A stretch of 64,000 nucleotides of DNA from Actinomadura rudentiformis (GTDB lineage: Bacteria; Actinomycetota; Actinomycetes; Streptosporangiales; Streptosporangiaceae): assembly GCF_008923185.1 (NCBI RefSeq), contig NZ_WBMT01000014.1:62001-126000 (forward strand). Direction: 5' to 3'. Position numbers and translations under genes: made by a program. The notes beneath the pieces are model-generated. The model saw only the letters and a list, made by a program, of their open reading frames with translations. It had not been told where the DNA came from and did not search any database. Shown in pieces: positions 15,525-24,800 of the stretch (position 1 is the stretch's first letter; each line of letters opens with the position of its first letter).

Positions 15525-16937
15525 TCAGGTGATGTCGATGGTGGGCCGATGGGCGTGCCAGGGGTTTGCCCGTTCGTACGCCGCGCAGGTGCTGAGCACC
15601 AGGGCGTCGGCATGGCGGGGACCGACCACCTGCAGGCCGACCGGGAGGCCGGCGGCGGTGAATCCGCAGGGGACGCTCGCCGCCGGCTGCTGGGTCATGT
15701 TGAACGGGTAGGTGAACGGCGTCCAGCCGGTCCAGCGGGCACGGGCGCCCTGCGGCGCCTCACGTCCGGCCTCGAAGGCGGTGATCGGGAGGGTCGGGGT
15801 GAGCAGGAGGTCGTACTCCTCGTGGAAGGTTCCCATGATCCGGCCAAGCCGCACCCGGGTGGCGGTGGCCTCCAGGTAGTCGAGCGCCGACAGCCGCGCC
15901 CCCTCCTCAACGACCTCGCGCAGCCCGGGATCGAGCTCGGCGCGGCGGGCCGGGGAGAGACTCTCGACGACCTTGGCGGCGCCCGCGAACCAGAGGGCCT
16001 CGAAGTCGCGCACCGGGTCGTCGAAGCCGGGATCGACCTGCTCCACCTTGGCGCCCAGCTCGGCGAACACGCCGACGGCGGCCGTGACCAGCGCCGCGAC
16101 CTCCGGCTCGACCGAGGCGTAGCCGAGGGTCGGGCTGTAGGCCACGCGCAGCCCGCCGAGGTCGTCCGGGGGCCGGGCCTCCGCGAACGGCGTGACGGGC
16201 GGCGGGAGCGCCGACCAGTCGCGGCCGTCGGGTCCGGTGATGACGTCGAGCATGAGCGCCGCGTCGGCCACGGTCCAGGTGATCGGGCCGACGTGGGCGA
16301 GGGTGCCGAACGGGCTCGCCGGATGGTGCGGGACGCGGCCGTAGGTGGGCTTGAGGGTGAACGTGCCGGTGAACGCCGCCGGGATGCGGACCGAGCCGCC
16401 GCCGTCAGTGCCCACGGCGAGCGGCGCGAGGCCTGCCGCCACAGCGGCGGCCGCGCCACCGCTGGAACCGCCGGGGGTGAGGGAGAGGTCCCAGGGGTTC
16501 CGGCTGACCCCGGTGAGCGGGCTGTCGGTGACGCCCTTCCACCCGAACTCCGGCGTCGTCGTCTTGCCGACCATCACCGCGCCGTGCTCGCGCAGCCGGG
16601 CCGTGGCCGGCGAGTCCTCGGGCCACGGGCCGTCCGGGGAGACCGTCCGGGAGCCGCGGCGGGTCGGGTGGCCGCGGGTCAGGAGGATGTCCTTGATCGA
16701 GACCGGTACGCCGTCGAGGAGGCCGCACGGTTCGCCCCGCCGCCACCGGTCCTGCGACTCGCGGGCCCGTGTGAGGGCCTCGTCTGCGGTGACCAGGCAG
16801 AAGGCGTTGAGCCGGGGATCGAGCTCCGCGATGCGCGCCAGCACGGCCTCGGTGGCCTCGACCGGCGAGATCGTCCCGTCGCGGTAGCCCGCCAGCAGCT
16901 CGGTCGCGGTCAGCGCGGTCAGCGCGGTCGGGCTCAT
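15525..16937 (-). CDS. Amidase-signature hydrolase (GatA/AtzE-like)
   Basis: 470 residues from the ATG at 16937, which overlaps the stop of the upstream dehydrogenase gene (ATGA). The Ser-cisSer-Lys triad is complete: Lys82 (SIKDILL), Ser158 (PGGSSGG) and Ser182 (GTDGGGSVRIPA). Hydrolyses an amide; substrate unknown. The coupling to a D-2-hydroxyacid dehydrogenase and the divergent DUF3830/racemase genes suggests a shared catabolic pathway for an amide-containing acid. Convergent with the alcohol dehydrogenase, 9 bases apart. Confidence 0.86.
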   Translation of the reverse strand: MSPTALTALTATELLAGYRDGTISPVEATEAVLARIAELDPRLNAFCLVTADEALTRARESQDRWRRGEPCGLLDGVPVSIKDILLTRGHPTRRGSRTVSPDGPWPEDSPATARLREHGAVMVGKTTTPEFGWKGVTDSPLTGVSRNPWDLSLTPGGSSGGAAAAVAAGLAPLAVGTDGGGSVRIPAAFTGTFTLKPTYGRVPHHPASPFGTLAHVGPITWTVADAALMLDVITGPDGRDWSALPPPVTPFAEARPPDDLGGLRVAYSPTLGYASVEPEVAALVTAAVGVFAELGAKVEQVDPGFDDPVRDFEALWFAGAAKVVESLSPARRAELDPGLREVVEEGARLSALDYLEATATRVRLGRIMGTFHEEYDLLLTPTLPITAFEAGREAPQGARARWTGWTPFTYPFNMTQQPAASVPCGFTAAGLPVGLQVVGPRHADALVLSTCAAYERANPWHAHRPTIDIT

Positions 16938-17911
16938 CGGGCCCTCCCTTTCTGCTGGGTCGGAACGTAGCCGAGCCGCTTGTCGACCACGTTGCGGAGC
17001 GGGCGGCCGGCGGCGCGCCGTCCGAGGTTGTCGGCGAACAGGTCGACGAGCTCCTGGCGCCAGCCGATCGTGTCGCCGGACATGTGCGGGGACACGATGA
17101 CGTTCGGCAGGCCCCACAGGGGTGAGGTCTCGTCGAGCGGCTCGGTCTCGAAGACGTCCAGCGCCGCGCCGGCGATCCGGCCTTCACGCAAGGCGTCGAT
17201 CAGGTCGTCCTCGACCACCAGCTGGCCGCGCGCCACGTTGATGAGCCGGGCGGTGGGACGCATCGCCGTGAGGGCCGCCTTGTCGATCATGCCCCGGGTG
17301 AGCTCGGTGAGCGGCGCGGCGAGCACCACGTAGTCGGCCTGCCCGAGCGTCTCGTCCAACCGGTCCATCGAACGGATCTCGCCGAGATCGGGATCGCCGG
17401 GATCCGCGGTCCGGCCGATGCCGCTGACCCGCAGCCCTGCGGCGGTGAGCTTGCGGCCGATCGCCCGGCCGATGGGACCGGTGCCGACGACGACCGCGTG
17501 GGCGCCGCCGATCCGTTCGGTCTCCCGGTGCCGCCACCGCGCCTGCGCCTGCAGGCCGAGCGTCGTGTGCAGGCCCTTGGCGAAGCAGAGCACGAGGCCC
17601 AGCACGTACTCGGCGATCGGCTCGTCGAAGACGCCCCGCGAGTTGGTCACGACGACGTCCCCGGCCACCAGCCGGGGGAAGAGGAGCCGGTCGACGCCCG
17701 CGCTCGCGATGTGCACCCAGTCCGGCCCTCCCCGCTCCGGCCAGGCCGCGGCCAGGGCGTCCGACCAGAAGTCCCACATGAACAGGACATCGGCGCCCGG
17801 AAGGGCCTCCGCGAGCTCCGGTTCCCGTACGTAACGGACGTCGGCCAGGCGTTCGACCTCGGCCATGCCGGGCGGCGCGTCGTCGCCCCGCAGCACCACC
17901 ACTGAGTCCAC
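16934..17911 (-). CDS. D-2-hydroxyacid dehydrogenase
   Basis: 325 residues starting at GTG 17911 with GCGGAG upstream. NAD-binding motif VVGTGPIGRAIGRKL, then the catalytic Arg in NVARGQLV, Glu in DVFETEPL and His in SPHMSGDT, the triad of the lactate/glycerate dehydrogenase superfamily. Interconverts a 2-oxo acid and a D-2-hydroxy acid. Translationally coupled to the amidase and divergent from the DUF3830 operon; the 159-base gap between them holds a GntR-type operator at 18030-18043. Confidence 0.87.
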   Translation of the reverse strand: MDSVVVLRGDDAPPGMAEVERLADVRYVREPELAEALPGADVLFMWDFWSDALAAAWPERGGPDWVHIASAGVDRLLFPRLVAGDVVVTNSRGVFDEPIAEYVLGLVLCFAKGLHTTLGLQAQARWRHRETERIGGAHAVVVGTGPIGRAIGRKLTAAGLRVSGIGRTADPGDPDLGEIRSMDRLDETLGQADYVVLAAPLTELTRGMIDKAALTAMRPTARLINVARGQLVVEDDLIDALREGRIAGAALDVFETEPLDETSPLWGLPNVIVSPHMSGDTIGWRQELVDLFADNLGRRAAGRPLRNVVDKRLGYVPTQQKGRAR

Positions 17912-18004
17912 GTGACGCTCCGCCTTCCCACCATGACAGCAGAAGCTTCGCTCGACGCTATTTACGCTGGTCAGGAGTTAACGAGAATGCAACTGATCGA
18001 GGCA

Positions 18005-18043
18005 TTGACACGCTATGAACGCTTCGTAGGATTGTCAACAATC
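18005..18043 (+). promoter_or_regulatory. Promoter plus GntR operator upstream of the DUF3830 gene
   Basis: TTGACA (18005-18010), 16 bases, then TAGGAT (18027-18032) form a good housekeeping promoter. The palindrome GATTGTCAACAATC (18030-18043) starts inside the -10 box. A near-identical palindrome with the same offset occurs at 19385-19398. Both fit the symmetric operators used by GntR/FadR-type regulators, and a GntR gene closes this operon. Confidence 0.72.
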
Positions 18044-18070
18044 AGCGCGACTACTCAGGCCAGGGTGGGA

Positions 18071-18562
18071 ATGCCAAGGAAGATCAGCATCACGCTGGAG
18101 CGCCGCGGCGTCTCCTGCGTCGCGGAACTGCTCGACAAGGACGCACCTCGGACGTGCGAGGCGGTGTGGCAGGCGCTCCCGCTGGGCGGCGACGCCTACC
18201 ACGCGAAGTACGCCCGCAACGAGGTCTACACGATGGTGGAGCGGTTCGGCGAGGAGATAGGCCTCGAGAACCCGACCGTGACACCGATCCCGGGTGACGT
18301 CGTCTACTTCTCGTTCGCCGGCGGCATGCTCGACCGGGCGTTCAAGGAGGAGAAGGGCATCGCGGCGCTGCCCGGCGTGATCGATCTCGCCATCTTCTAC
18401 GGGCGCAACAACCTGCTGCTCAACGGCGATGTCGGCTGGGTGCCGGGCAACGTCTACGCGACCATCACCGAGGGTCTCGATCGCATGGCCGAGGCGTGCA
18501 ACGACGTCTGGAGGTCGGGAGCCGTCGGCGAACGCCTGGTTTACCAGCGGCACGGGCAATAG
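18071..18562 (+). CDS. DUF3830 family protein
   Basis: 163 residues from the ATG at 18071; longer upstream readings cross the promoter and operator, so are rejected. Recognised as DUF3830 from motifs such as 'PRTCEAVWQALPLGGDAYHAKYARNEVY', read here in pieces, and 'PGDVVYFSF'. Members are small, cyclophilin-like beta-barrel proteins of unknown activity that often sit in gene clusters with Asp/Glu racemases and amidohydrolases. It leads a rightward operon of two racemase-like enzymes and a GntR regulator. Function unknown. Confidence 0.78.
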   Translation: MPRKISITLERRGVSCVAELLDKDAPRTCEAVWQALPLGGDAYHAKYARNEVYTMVERFGEEIGLENPTVTPIPGDVVYFSFAGGMLDRAFKEEKGIAALPGVIDLAIFYGRNNLLLNGDVGWVPGNVYATITEGLDRMAEACNDVWRSGAVGERLVYQRHGQ

Positions 18563-18573
18563 CGGTCCCGGCG

Positions 18574-19335
18574 ATGGCACTCGACCCCGCCCTCGTCGTC
18601 ACCCCGGCGCTTCTCGCACAGCAGGGGATCGGAGTCGTCGCGCCGTTCGACTTCGCCCTCGACCGCGAGCTGTGGCGCTGGATGCCTGACGACGTCTCGC
18701 TCTACATGACGCGGCTGCCGTACGTCCCGGTCCCGGTGACCGTGGAGATGGCGTCCGCGCTCTCCGACCACTCGATCGTCCGGCAGGCGACCCGCGACGT
18801 GCTGACACCCGAACCGCGGGTGGTCGCCTACGCGTGCGCCTCGGGCAGCTTCGTCCGCGGCGCCACCGGCGAGAGCCGGCTCACCGAGACGATGCTGTCG
18901 GCGGGCGCGCCGGCGGCGGTGACGACGTCCGGCGGCCTCGCCGAGTCGCTGCGCCTGCTGGACGCGCGCCGGATCGCGGTGGTCACCCCGTACATCGACA
19001 GCGTGACCGACCGGCTCGTGCACTTCCTGCGGGCGCATGACGTCCAGGTGGTGTCCCGGGTCGGGCTCGGCCTGCTGAGCCATATCTGGAAGGTGGGGTA
19101 CGGGGAGATCGTCGAGGCGGTCGCCCGGGTGGACCGGCCGGAGGCGGAGGCGGTGTTCATCAGCTGCACGAACGTGCCGACGTACGACATCATCGCGCCG
19201 CTGGAACGCATGCTGGGCAAGCCGGTGCTCACCGCCAACCAGGTGACGATGTGCTCGGCGCTGCGCGCGATGGGCTGGACCGCGGCGGGTGAGGGCCAGT
19301 CGCTCGTACGGCTCAGCGGCACGACCGCCGTCTGA
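18574..19335 (+). CDS. Asp/Glu racemase-superfamily enzyme, maleate isomerase-like
   Basis: 253 residues from the ATG at 18574, 11 bases after the DUF3830 stop. Two half-domains each offer a cysteine in the expected place: YACASGSF (first) and FISCTNVPTYD (second), the pair used by maleate cis-trans isomerase and Asp/Glu racemases. If it isomerises maleate to fumarate it would supply the NicE step missing from the nicotinate operon 9 kb away, but it is under a different (GntR) regulator, so it may instead act on the unknown substrate of this cluster. Confidence 0.75.
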   Translation: MALDPALVVTPALLAQQGIGVVAPFDFALDRELWRWMPDDVSLYMTRLPYVPVPVTVEMASALSDHSIVRQATRDVLTPEPRVVAYACASGSFVRGATGESRLTETMLSAGAPAAVTTSGGLAESLRLLDARRIAVVTPYIDSVTDRLVHFLRAHDVQVVSRVGLGLLSHIWKVGYGEIVEAVARVDRPEAEAVFISCTNVPTYDIIAPLERMLGKPVLTANQVTMCSALRAMGWTAAGEGQSLVRLSGTTAV

Positions 19336-19358
19336 ACCGTCGCGCCGGACGATCGGCC

Positions 19359-19398
19359 GGAACACCCGTACCACCCGATGGTAATATTGTCGACAATC
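19359..19398 (+). promoter_or_regulatory. Second promoter plus GntR operator, upstream of second racemase gene
   Basis: TAATAT (19382-19387) is a strong -10 box with a weak -35 (GGAACA, 19359-19364, spacing 17). The perfect 12-base palindrome ATTGTCGACAAT (19386-19397) starts four bases into the -10, the same geometry as at 18027-18043. Of the 14 bases compared, 12 match the first site. This gives the second racemase-like gene its own regulated promoter. Confidence 0.72.
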
Positions 19399-19426
19399 TA
19401 CGGCCACGGAGCCGGACGGAGGATCG

Positions 19427-20185
19427 ATGGGCAACGGTGTCGGACGTGCCGGTGTCGGTTTCCTCTATCCGGGTTTCAGCGCCGAGGACGACTATCCGGC
19501 GATCGAGCGGATGCTGGGCGAGGTCCGCCTGCCGGTCGTGCACACGACCATGCGGGAGGACGCCCACCGGGTCGACGCGCTCCTCGACATCGGCGGCCCC
19601 GACGTGCTCGCCGAAGGCGCCCGTGAGCTGCGTGCGCTGGGCGTCGAGGCGGCGGTCTGGGCCTGCACGAGCGGCAGCTTCGTGTTCGGCTGGGACGGCG
19701 CCGCCGCGCAGGTGGCGGGCGTCCAGGAGGCCGCCGGGGTGCCCGCGTCCAGCACCTCCTTCGCGTTCGTGAACGCGGCGCGCCGGCTGAGCCTTCAGCG
19801 GGTCGCGGTCGCGGCCACCTATCCCGCGGACGTGGCCGAACGGTTCGTCGCGTTCCTGGCGCACGCCGGGATCGAGGTCGTCGCGCTGTCATGCCGGGGC
19901 ATCGTCACGGCCGCCGAGGTCGGCACGCTGGGCCGCGCCGAGGTGCTGGACTTCGTCGCCGCCAACGACCACCCTGCCGCAGAGGCGGTGCTGGTGCCCG
20001 ACACCGCCCTGCACACCGTGTCCTGGCTCGGCGAGCTGGAGGACAGGGTCGGCAAACCCGTGCTCACCGCCAACCAGGTGAGCGTCTGGGAAGGGCTGCG
20101 CCTGGCCGGCCGCACGCCCTCGCATCCCGGGCTGGGCACACTCTTCACCACGAAGGAGGGCCCTCAGCATGGGCCGATTGGGTGA
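19427..20185 (+). CDS. Asp/Glu racemase-superfamily enzyme with altered second cysteine
   Basis: 252 residues from the ATG at 19427, behind ACGGAGGA. Homologous to its neighbour at 18574 (compare GKPVLTANQV near both C-termini). The first cysteine is kept (VWACTSGSF) but at the second position, where the neighbour has SCTNVPTYD, this protein reads VPDTALHTV, so Cys is replaced by Asp. Two-cysteine racemisation is therefore unlikely; a one-cysteine isomerase or lyase chemistry is more plausible. Overlaps the GntR gene by 17 bases. Confidence 0.72.
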   Translation: MGNGVGRAGVGFLYPGFSAEDDYPAIERMLGEVRLPVVHTTMREDAHRVDALLDIGGPDVLAEGARELRALGVEAAVWACTSGSFVFGWDGAAAQVAGVQEAAGVPASSTSFAFVNAARRLSLQRVAVAATYPADVAERFVAFLAHAGIEVVALSCRGIVTAAEVGTLGRAEVLDFVAANDHPAAEAVLVPDTALHTVSWLGELEDRVGKPVLTANQVSVWEGLRLAGRTPSHPGLGTLFTTKEGPQHGPIG

Positions 20186-20825
20186 GCTGGAACCGGTCCC
20201 CCGCAAGTCCACGGTCGAGATCGTCTACGACGAGCTGCGATCCGCGATCCTCTACGGCTCGCTGGCGCCCGGCGACCAGCTCGGTGAGGCGGAGCTCGCC
20301 GCCCGGCTCGGCATCAGCCGCGGACCGCTGCGCGAGGCCATGCAGCGCCTGGTCCAGGAGGGGCTGCTGCACAGCGAACCCCACCGCGGGCTGTTCGTGA
20401 TCACGTTGGACGAGAACGACGTCGAGGACGTCTACATGGCCCGTCTGGCCATCGAGCGCGCCGCCTGCGTCCTGCTCATGCAGCGCAACCGCGGCGAGGC
20501 CGTCGTGCAGCTGAACGAGGCGCTCCAGCAGCTCGTGGAGGCCGCGCGGGAACGCGACCCGGTCAAGATGAGCGATGCCGACCAGGCGTTCCACGAGGCG
20601 CTGGTGCGCGCGTCCGGCAGCCCCCGGCTGGAGCGGATGGCGCAGACGCTGCTGGTCGAGACCCGGATGTGCCTGAACGCGTTGCAGTCCACGTATCCCG
20701 AGCCCGAGGAGCTCGTCGAGGAGCACCGCCGCCTCGTCGACGCGATCGCCGACGGTGAGGAGGAGCGCCTGCTCCGCCTCATCGAGGAGCACATGGTCGA
20801 CTCGATCGCCCGGCTGTGCGGCTGA
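20169..20825 (+). CDS. GntR-family regulator, FCD subfamily
   Basis: 218 residues. N-terminal winged helix ('LRSAILYGSLAPGDQLGEAE', LAARLGISRGPLREAMQRL) and an all-helical FCD ligand domain with metal-site candidates DQAFHEAL and EEHRRLVDAI and a C-terminal EEHMVDSI. The gene overlaps the end of the second racemase-like gene by 17 bases, so it is the last cistron of the operon it most likely controls. The palindromes at 18030-18043 and 19386-19397 are its probable operators. Confidence 0.86.
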   Translation: MGRLGELEPVPRKSTVEIVYDELRSAILYGSLAPGDQLGEAELAARLGISRGPLREAMQRLVQEGLLHSEPHRGLFVITLDENDVEDVYMARLAIERAACVLLMQRNRGEAVVQLNEALQQLVEAARERDPVKMSDADQAFHEALVRASGSPRLERMAQTLLVETRMCLNALQSTYPEPEELVEEHRRLVDAIADGEEERLLRLIEEHMVDSIARLCG

Positions 20826-20858
20826 ACGGCTGTGCGACTGAACGGCTGTGCGGCTGAA
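20811..20858. repeat. 16-bp tandem repeat, three copies, over the GntR stop codon
   Basis: CGGCTGTGCGGCTGAA at 20811-20826, 20827-20842 (one mismatch) and 20843-20858. The first copy contains the GntR stop codon (TGA 20823-20825); the later copies lie in the spacer ahead of the convergent expansin-like gene. Confidence 0.87.
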
Positions 20859-20878
20859 CGGCGGGCTGGACGCCAGGG

Positions 20879-21733
20879 TCAGGAGCAGAGCGAGGTGACC
20901 TTGAAAGGCGCCGGCGAGGTGGCCGGCCCGGAGTCGGGGAGGCGCGCGGAGGGCAGCGCCGAGTTGCCCGGCCGCCTGAACGTCCCGTACAGCCGGACCT
21001 CGCTGTGCTGGACGGCGGCGGTCTCGAACGCGACCCACCTCAGCACCGCCCGGTTGCCGAAGCGGTCGGTGACGCGCACCCGGTAGGGACCGTCTCCGGG
21101 GGCGGAGATCACCCAGTGGTTGTCCACGCCGCGCCGCATGGCCCGCCAGTCCCGGCCCGCCGCGCGCAACTCGACGCGGCTGATCGGATTGCCGTGTCCG
21201 AGGACGAGCAGGGCGAGCCAGATCCGTGTGGAGCCGGGCTTGACCCGGACGGCCAGGCGAGGCACGGGCCGGGGATCGTGGACCAGGCGGTAGCGGACCT
21301 GGACGACGCCCTCGCGCCGGTCGCCGATGCGGCTGAACGCGCGTTCGCTGAGGTCGAGGCGTCCGGGCGCGCAGGCGCGGCACCGGTCGACGACCTGGAC
21401 GCGCACGACGCCCTCGGGGCCGGCGACCTCCAGATACGAGCCGCACAGGGACGCCCGGCCGAACTCCTCCTCCGAGAGCGAGACGTAGTAGCCGCTGGGC
21501 GACAGGTCGCCCAGCGAGCACAACACCTCTGACCAGTCGCGGTGATAGGCGGCGGTGCCCCAACGGGCCGACAGCGGCGCCGGGCCCGTGTCCGGTGCCG
21601 GCGGCGCGGCGACTGCGGCGCAGGCGGTCTCCTGCAGCCTGATGACGCCGACGGTTAATGAGAACACCACGATCCCCACCAGGGGTGCCCAGATCCAGCG
21701 GAACCCAGGTCTGCGCGGCGGTCTCGCGTGCAT
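20879..21733 (-). CDS. Secreted or membrane-anchored expansin-like protein
   Basis: 284 residues. A basic N-terminus and hydrophobic helix at about 13-31 (WIWAPLVGIVVFSLTVGVI) act as signal or anchor. Then a double-psi beta-barrel domain with YHRDWSEVLCSLGD, ASLCGSYLEVAGPEG and VQVVDRCRACAPGRLDLS, and a second domain with 'NHWVISAPGDGPYRVRVTDRFG', matching the RlpA-like plus CBM63 layout of bacterial expansins. Expansins loosen cell-wall or cellulose polymers without hydrolysis. Whether it acts on plant material or its own wall is unknown. Confidence 0.8.
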   Translation of the reverse strand: MHARPPRRPGFRWIWAPLVGIVVFSLTVGVIRLQETACAAVAAPPAPDTGPAPLSARWGTAAYHRDWSEVLCSLGDLSPSGYYVSLSEEEFGRASLCGSYLEVAGPEGVVRVQVVDRCRACAPGRLDLSERAFSRIGDRREGVVQVRYRLVHDPRPVPRLAVRVKPGSTRIWLALLVLGHGNPISRVELRAAGRDWRAMRRGVDNHWVISAPGDGPYRVRVTDRFGNRAVLRWVAFETAAVQHSEVRLYGTFRRPGNSALPSARLPDSGPATSPAPFKVTSLCS

Positions 21734-21871
21734 CGCCTTCCCCCAAAGGTGTGCGGCGACCCTCTGACTCCATTAGGTAATCAGACGAACACAGAGAGTG
21801 CCATAGGAAAGCATGCTTTTGGTGAAGCCACCCACGCCTGGCTACACGCGCGAGGCGGAGGTCGAGCGCCT

Positions 21872-24800
21872 CTAGGCCTCTGACCTGGCGGTCCACCAGG
21901 CGTCCAGGCGTTCGATCGCCTGCGGCGCGAACGCGGAGACCCCCATGGCCGCCCCGGCCGAGACGATCACCTGGGACCAGGCGATCGGCCCCAGCGGGAC
22001 GCAGCCGAAGAACCGGCTGACCCCCGGTGTCTCGATCACGGCGGCGAGCACCAGGACCGAGGCGGCACAGGTGGCCAGGACGGCCGGGCTCCGCCACCCC
22101 GTCTGCAGGGTCTGCGCGAGCTGGGTCATGACGAGCGCGGCCAGGCCCATCGTCCCGGCCCGGGCGCGGCGTCCGGTGAACCTGCCGCCCTGCCACGCCA
22201 GGATGGCGCCCACGGCGGTCACGACGCCGCGTACGGCGATCGCCTCGTTCATCGGGTCGCCGAGCGGGCCGCCGCGCGCCGGGCGTTCGCCGTAGCCGTC
22301 GCCGTTGGGCGGCGCGAGCGCCACAGCGAGCGCGGGCATCATGTCGGTGAGCGTGTTGACGAGCAGCAGCTGCCGGGTGGTGAGCGGAGCCCTGCCGCCG
22401 AGCGCGGTGCCGTAGACGGTGAACGCGATCTCGCCCGCGTTCCCGCCGACGAGGATGGACACGGCGTTGCGCACGCTCTCCCAGAGCGTGCGGCCCTCCA
22501 TCAGCGCGGCGACGATGCCGGGCAGGTCCCCGCCGCGCAGGATCAGGTCGGCGGCCGACTGGGCCGCCCGGGAGTCCCCGGCGGTGAGGCCGATGCCGAC
22601 GTCGGCGAGCCGGATCGCGGCGGCGTCGTTGGCGCCGTCACCGGTCATCGCCACGGTCCGCCCGGCCTTCTGGAGCGCCTGGACGATCCGCACCTTGTGC
22701 TCGGGACTGACCCGGGCGAAGACGGCGGTCTCCGTGATCCGCGCGGAACGTTCACGGTCGCTGAGCCGGTCCAGCTCGGCACCGGTCAGCACGTTGCCGG
22801 GGTCGGGGATGCCGAGGTCGGCCGCCACCGCCTGGGCGGTGTCGGGATGGTCACCGGTGATCATCGCGACCCGGATGCCCGCCTCGCTGAGGGTGCTGAT
22901 CGCCTCGCCCGCGTCCGCGCGTGGGGTGTCGGCGATGCCGAGGAAGCCGACCAGGACCAGATCGAAGGTCTCCCCCAGCTTCTCGCCGTCCGCCAGCTCG
23001 TCCTCGGAAGGCCTGGCCTCGGCGACGGCGAGGACGCGCAACCCGCGCGAGGCGAGCCGGCGTTCGACGGCATGTGCCTGGTCCCGGCGCTCGCCGGTCA
23101 TGGAACGCACGGTGTTGCCGGACAAGATCTGGTCGCAGCGCGGCAGGACGACCTCCGGGGCGCCCTTGACCGCGACGTACGGCTTGCCCTTGGCACGCCC
23201 TGTGGCGGCGGCGTAACCCCGGCTCGGCTCGAACGGGGTCTCATGGAGGAGCTCCCACTGGGAGTCCTCACCCAGTTTCGATTCGGCCGCTTCGAGAACG
23301 GCTCGGTCCGTGGCGTGCCGTACGTCTCCGTTCTCCGGCTGCGGGCAGGCCCGGAGTGCGGCGGTGAGCAGGCGGCGCGCGAGCCGGTCGCCCGCCTCGT
23401 CCGCCGAGGTCGCGCTGCTGATCCGGGTGACGCGGAGGCGTCCCTCGGTGAGCGTGCCGGTCTTGTCGAAGCACAGCGTGTCGACACGGCCCATCGTGCC
23501 GAGCGTGCGGGAGCTGCGTACCAGGACGTTGCGGCGGGTCAGGCGGCGCGCCGCGGCGAGCTGGGCGACCGTCGCCACGAGCGGCAGCCCCTCGGGCACG
23601 GCGGCGACCGCGACGGCCACGCCGGACTCGACCGCCTGCCGCACGGGCACGCCGCGCAGCAGCGACAAGGCGCTGACCAGGGCCCCGCTGATCCCGGTGA
23701 CGGGCAGGGACACGCGGGTCAGCTCGTTCAGCTGCGCCTGGACACCGGACGGCGCGGCACCGCGACCGGCCAGCGCGGCGGCACGGCCCGCCTGGGTGGC
23801 GGCTCCGGTGGCGACCACGACGGCGTACGCGCGGCCGGCGAGGACGGTGGTGTCCTCGTACAACATGCAGGAACGTTCGGCCAGGTCGGCGCCCGGCACC
23901 GCCTCCAGCGTCTTGGTGACCGGCTGCGACTCGCCGGTGAGCGTCGCCTCGTCCACCTCCAGGTCGTCGACCGCGAGGAGGCGGGCGTCTGCCGGCACGA
24001 CGTCGGACGGCCCGATCGCGATGACATCTCCCAAACGCAGCTCGGCGGCCGGGATGGAGTCGTACGGCGCCCATCCCTGCTGCGCCTGCAACTCCGGTGC
24101 GGTGCCCTCCTCGCCCTCGCCGCGCCGTACGCGGCGGGCGGGGGCGCGCTGGCCGAGCAGGAGCCCGCGGAGGACGTGCTCCGCGCGGGCCCGCTGCACA
24201 CCGCTGATCAACGCGTTCCCCGTCATGACACCGCCGACGAGCGCGGCGTCCACGCCGGAGCCGACGACGGCGGACGCGGCGGCGCCCAGCACCAGGACCG
24301 GGGTGAGCGGATCGCGCAGCTCATGCCCGACGGCCTGCGCCACCTCGGTGACCGCCCGTACCGGCCGGGACGGGTGGCGAGTCCGCTTGCGCGGCACGGC
24401 GTCCTCGTCCGGACGGAGCCGGAACGCGCGTTCGGCGGCCTGCTCGGGATCGAGTGCGTGCCACGGGACGCGCGGCAGCGGATCGGGCGGTCTGCGGGCC
24501 GCGAGCCGGCGCGCCGAGACCACGCCGCCGACCATCGCCATCACGGCGGCGCTGTGCACCGGCGCCAGGTCGAGGGGCGAGGTGGCCCGGCGGCCGGTCA
24601 CCACCAGGAGCGTGCCGAGGGACGAGCCGCCCACGGCGAGGCGGACCGAACGCCTGCTCGCCTCGTGCGCGGCGCCGACCGCGCTGAGCAGGCGCCAGAC
24701 CTGGTCGAGCCCGCCGGTGCAGATCAGATCGGCGCCCCAGCAGGCCCGTTCACCGGGCCGTCGCACCCCGATGCCGACGTCGGCGGCGAGGGCCGCGTCA

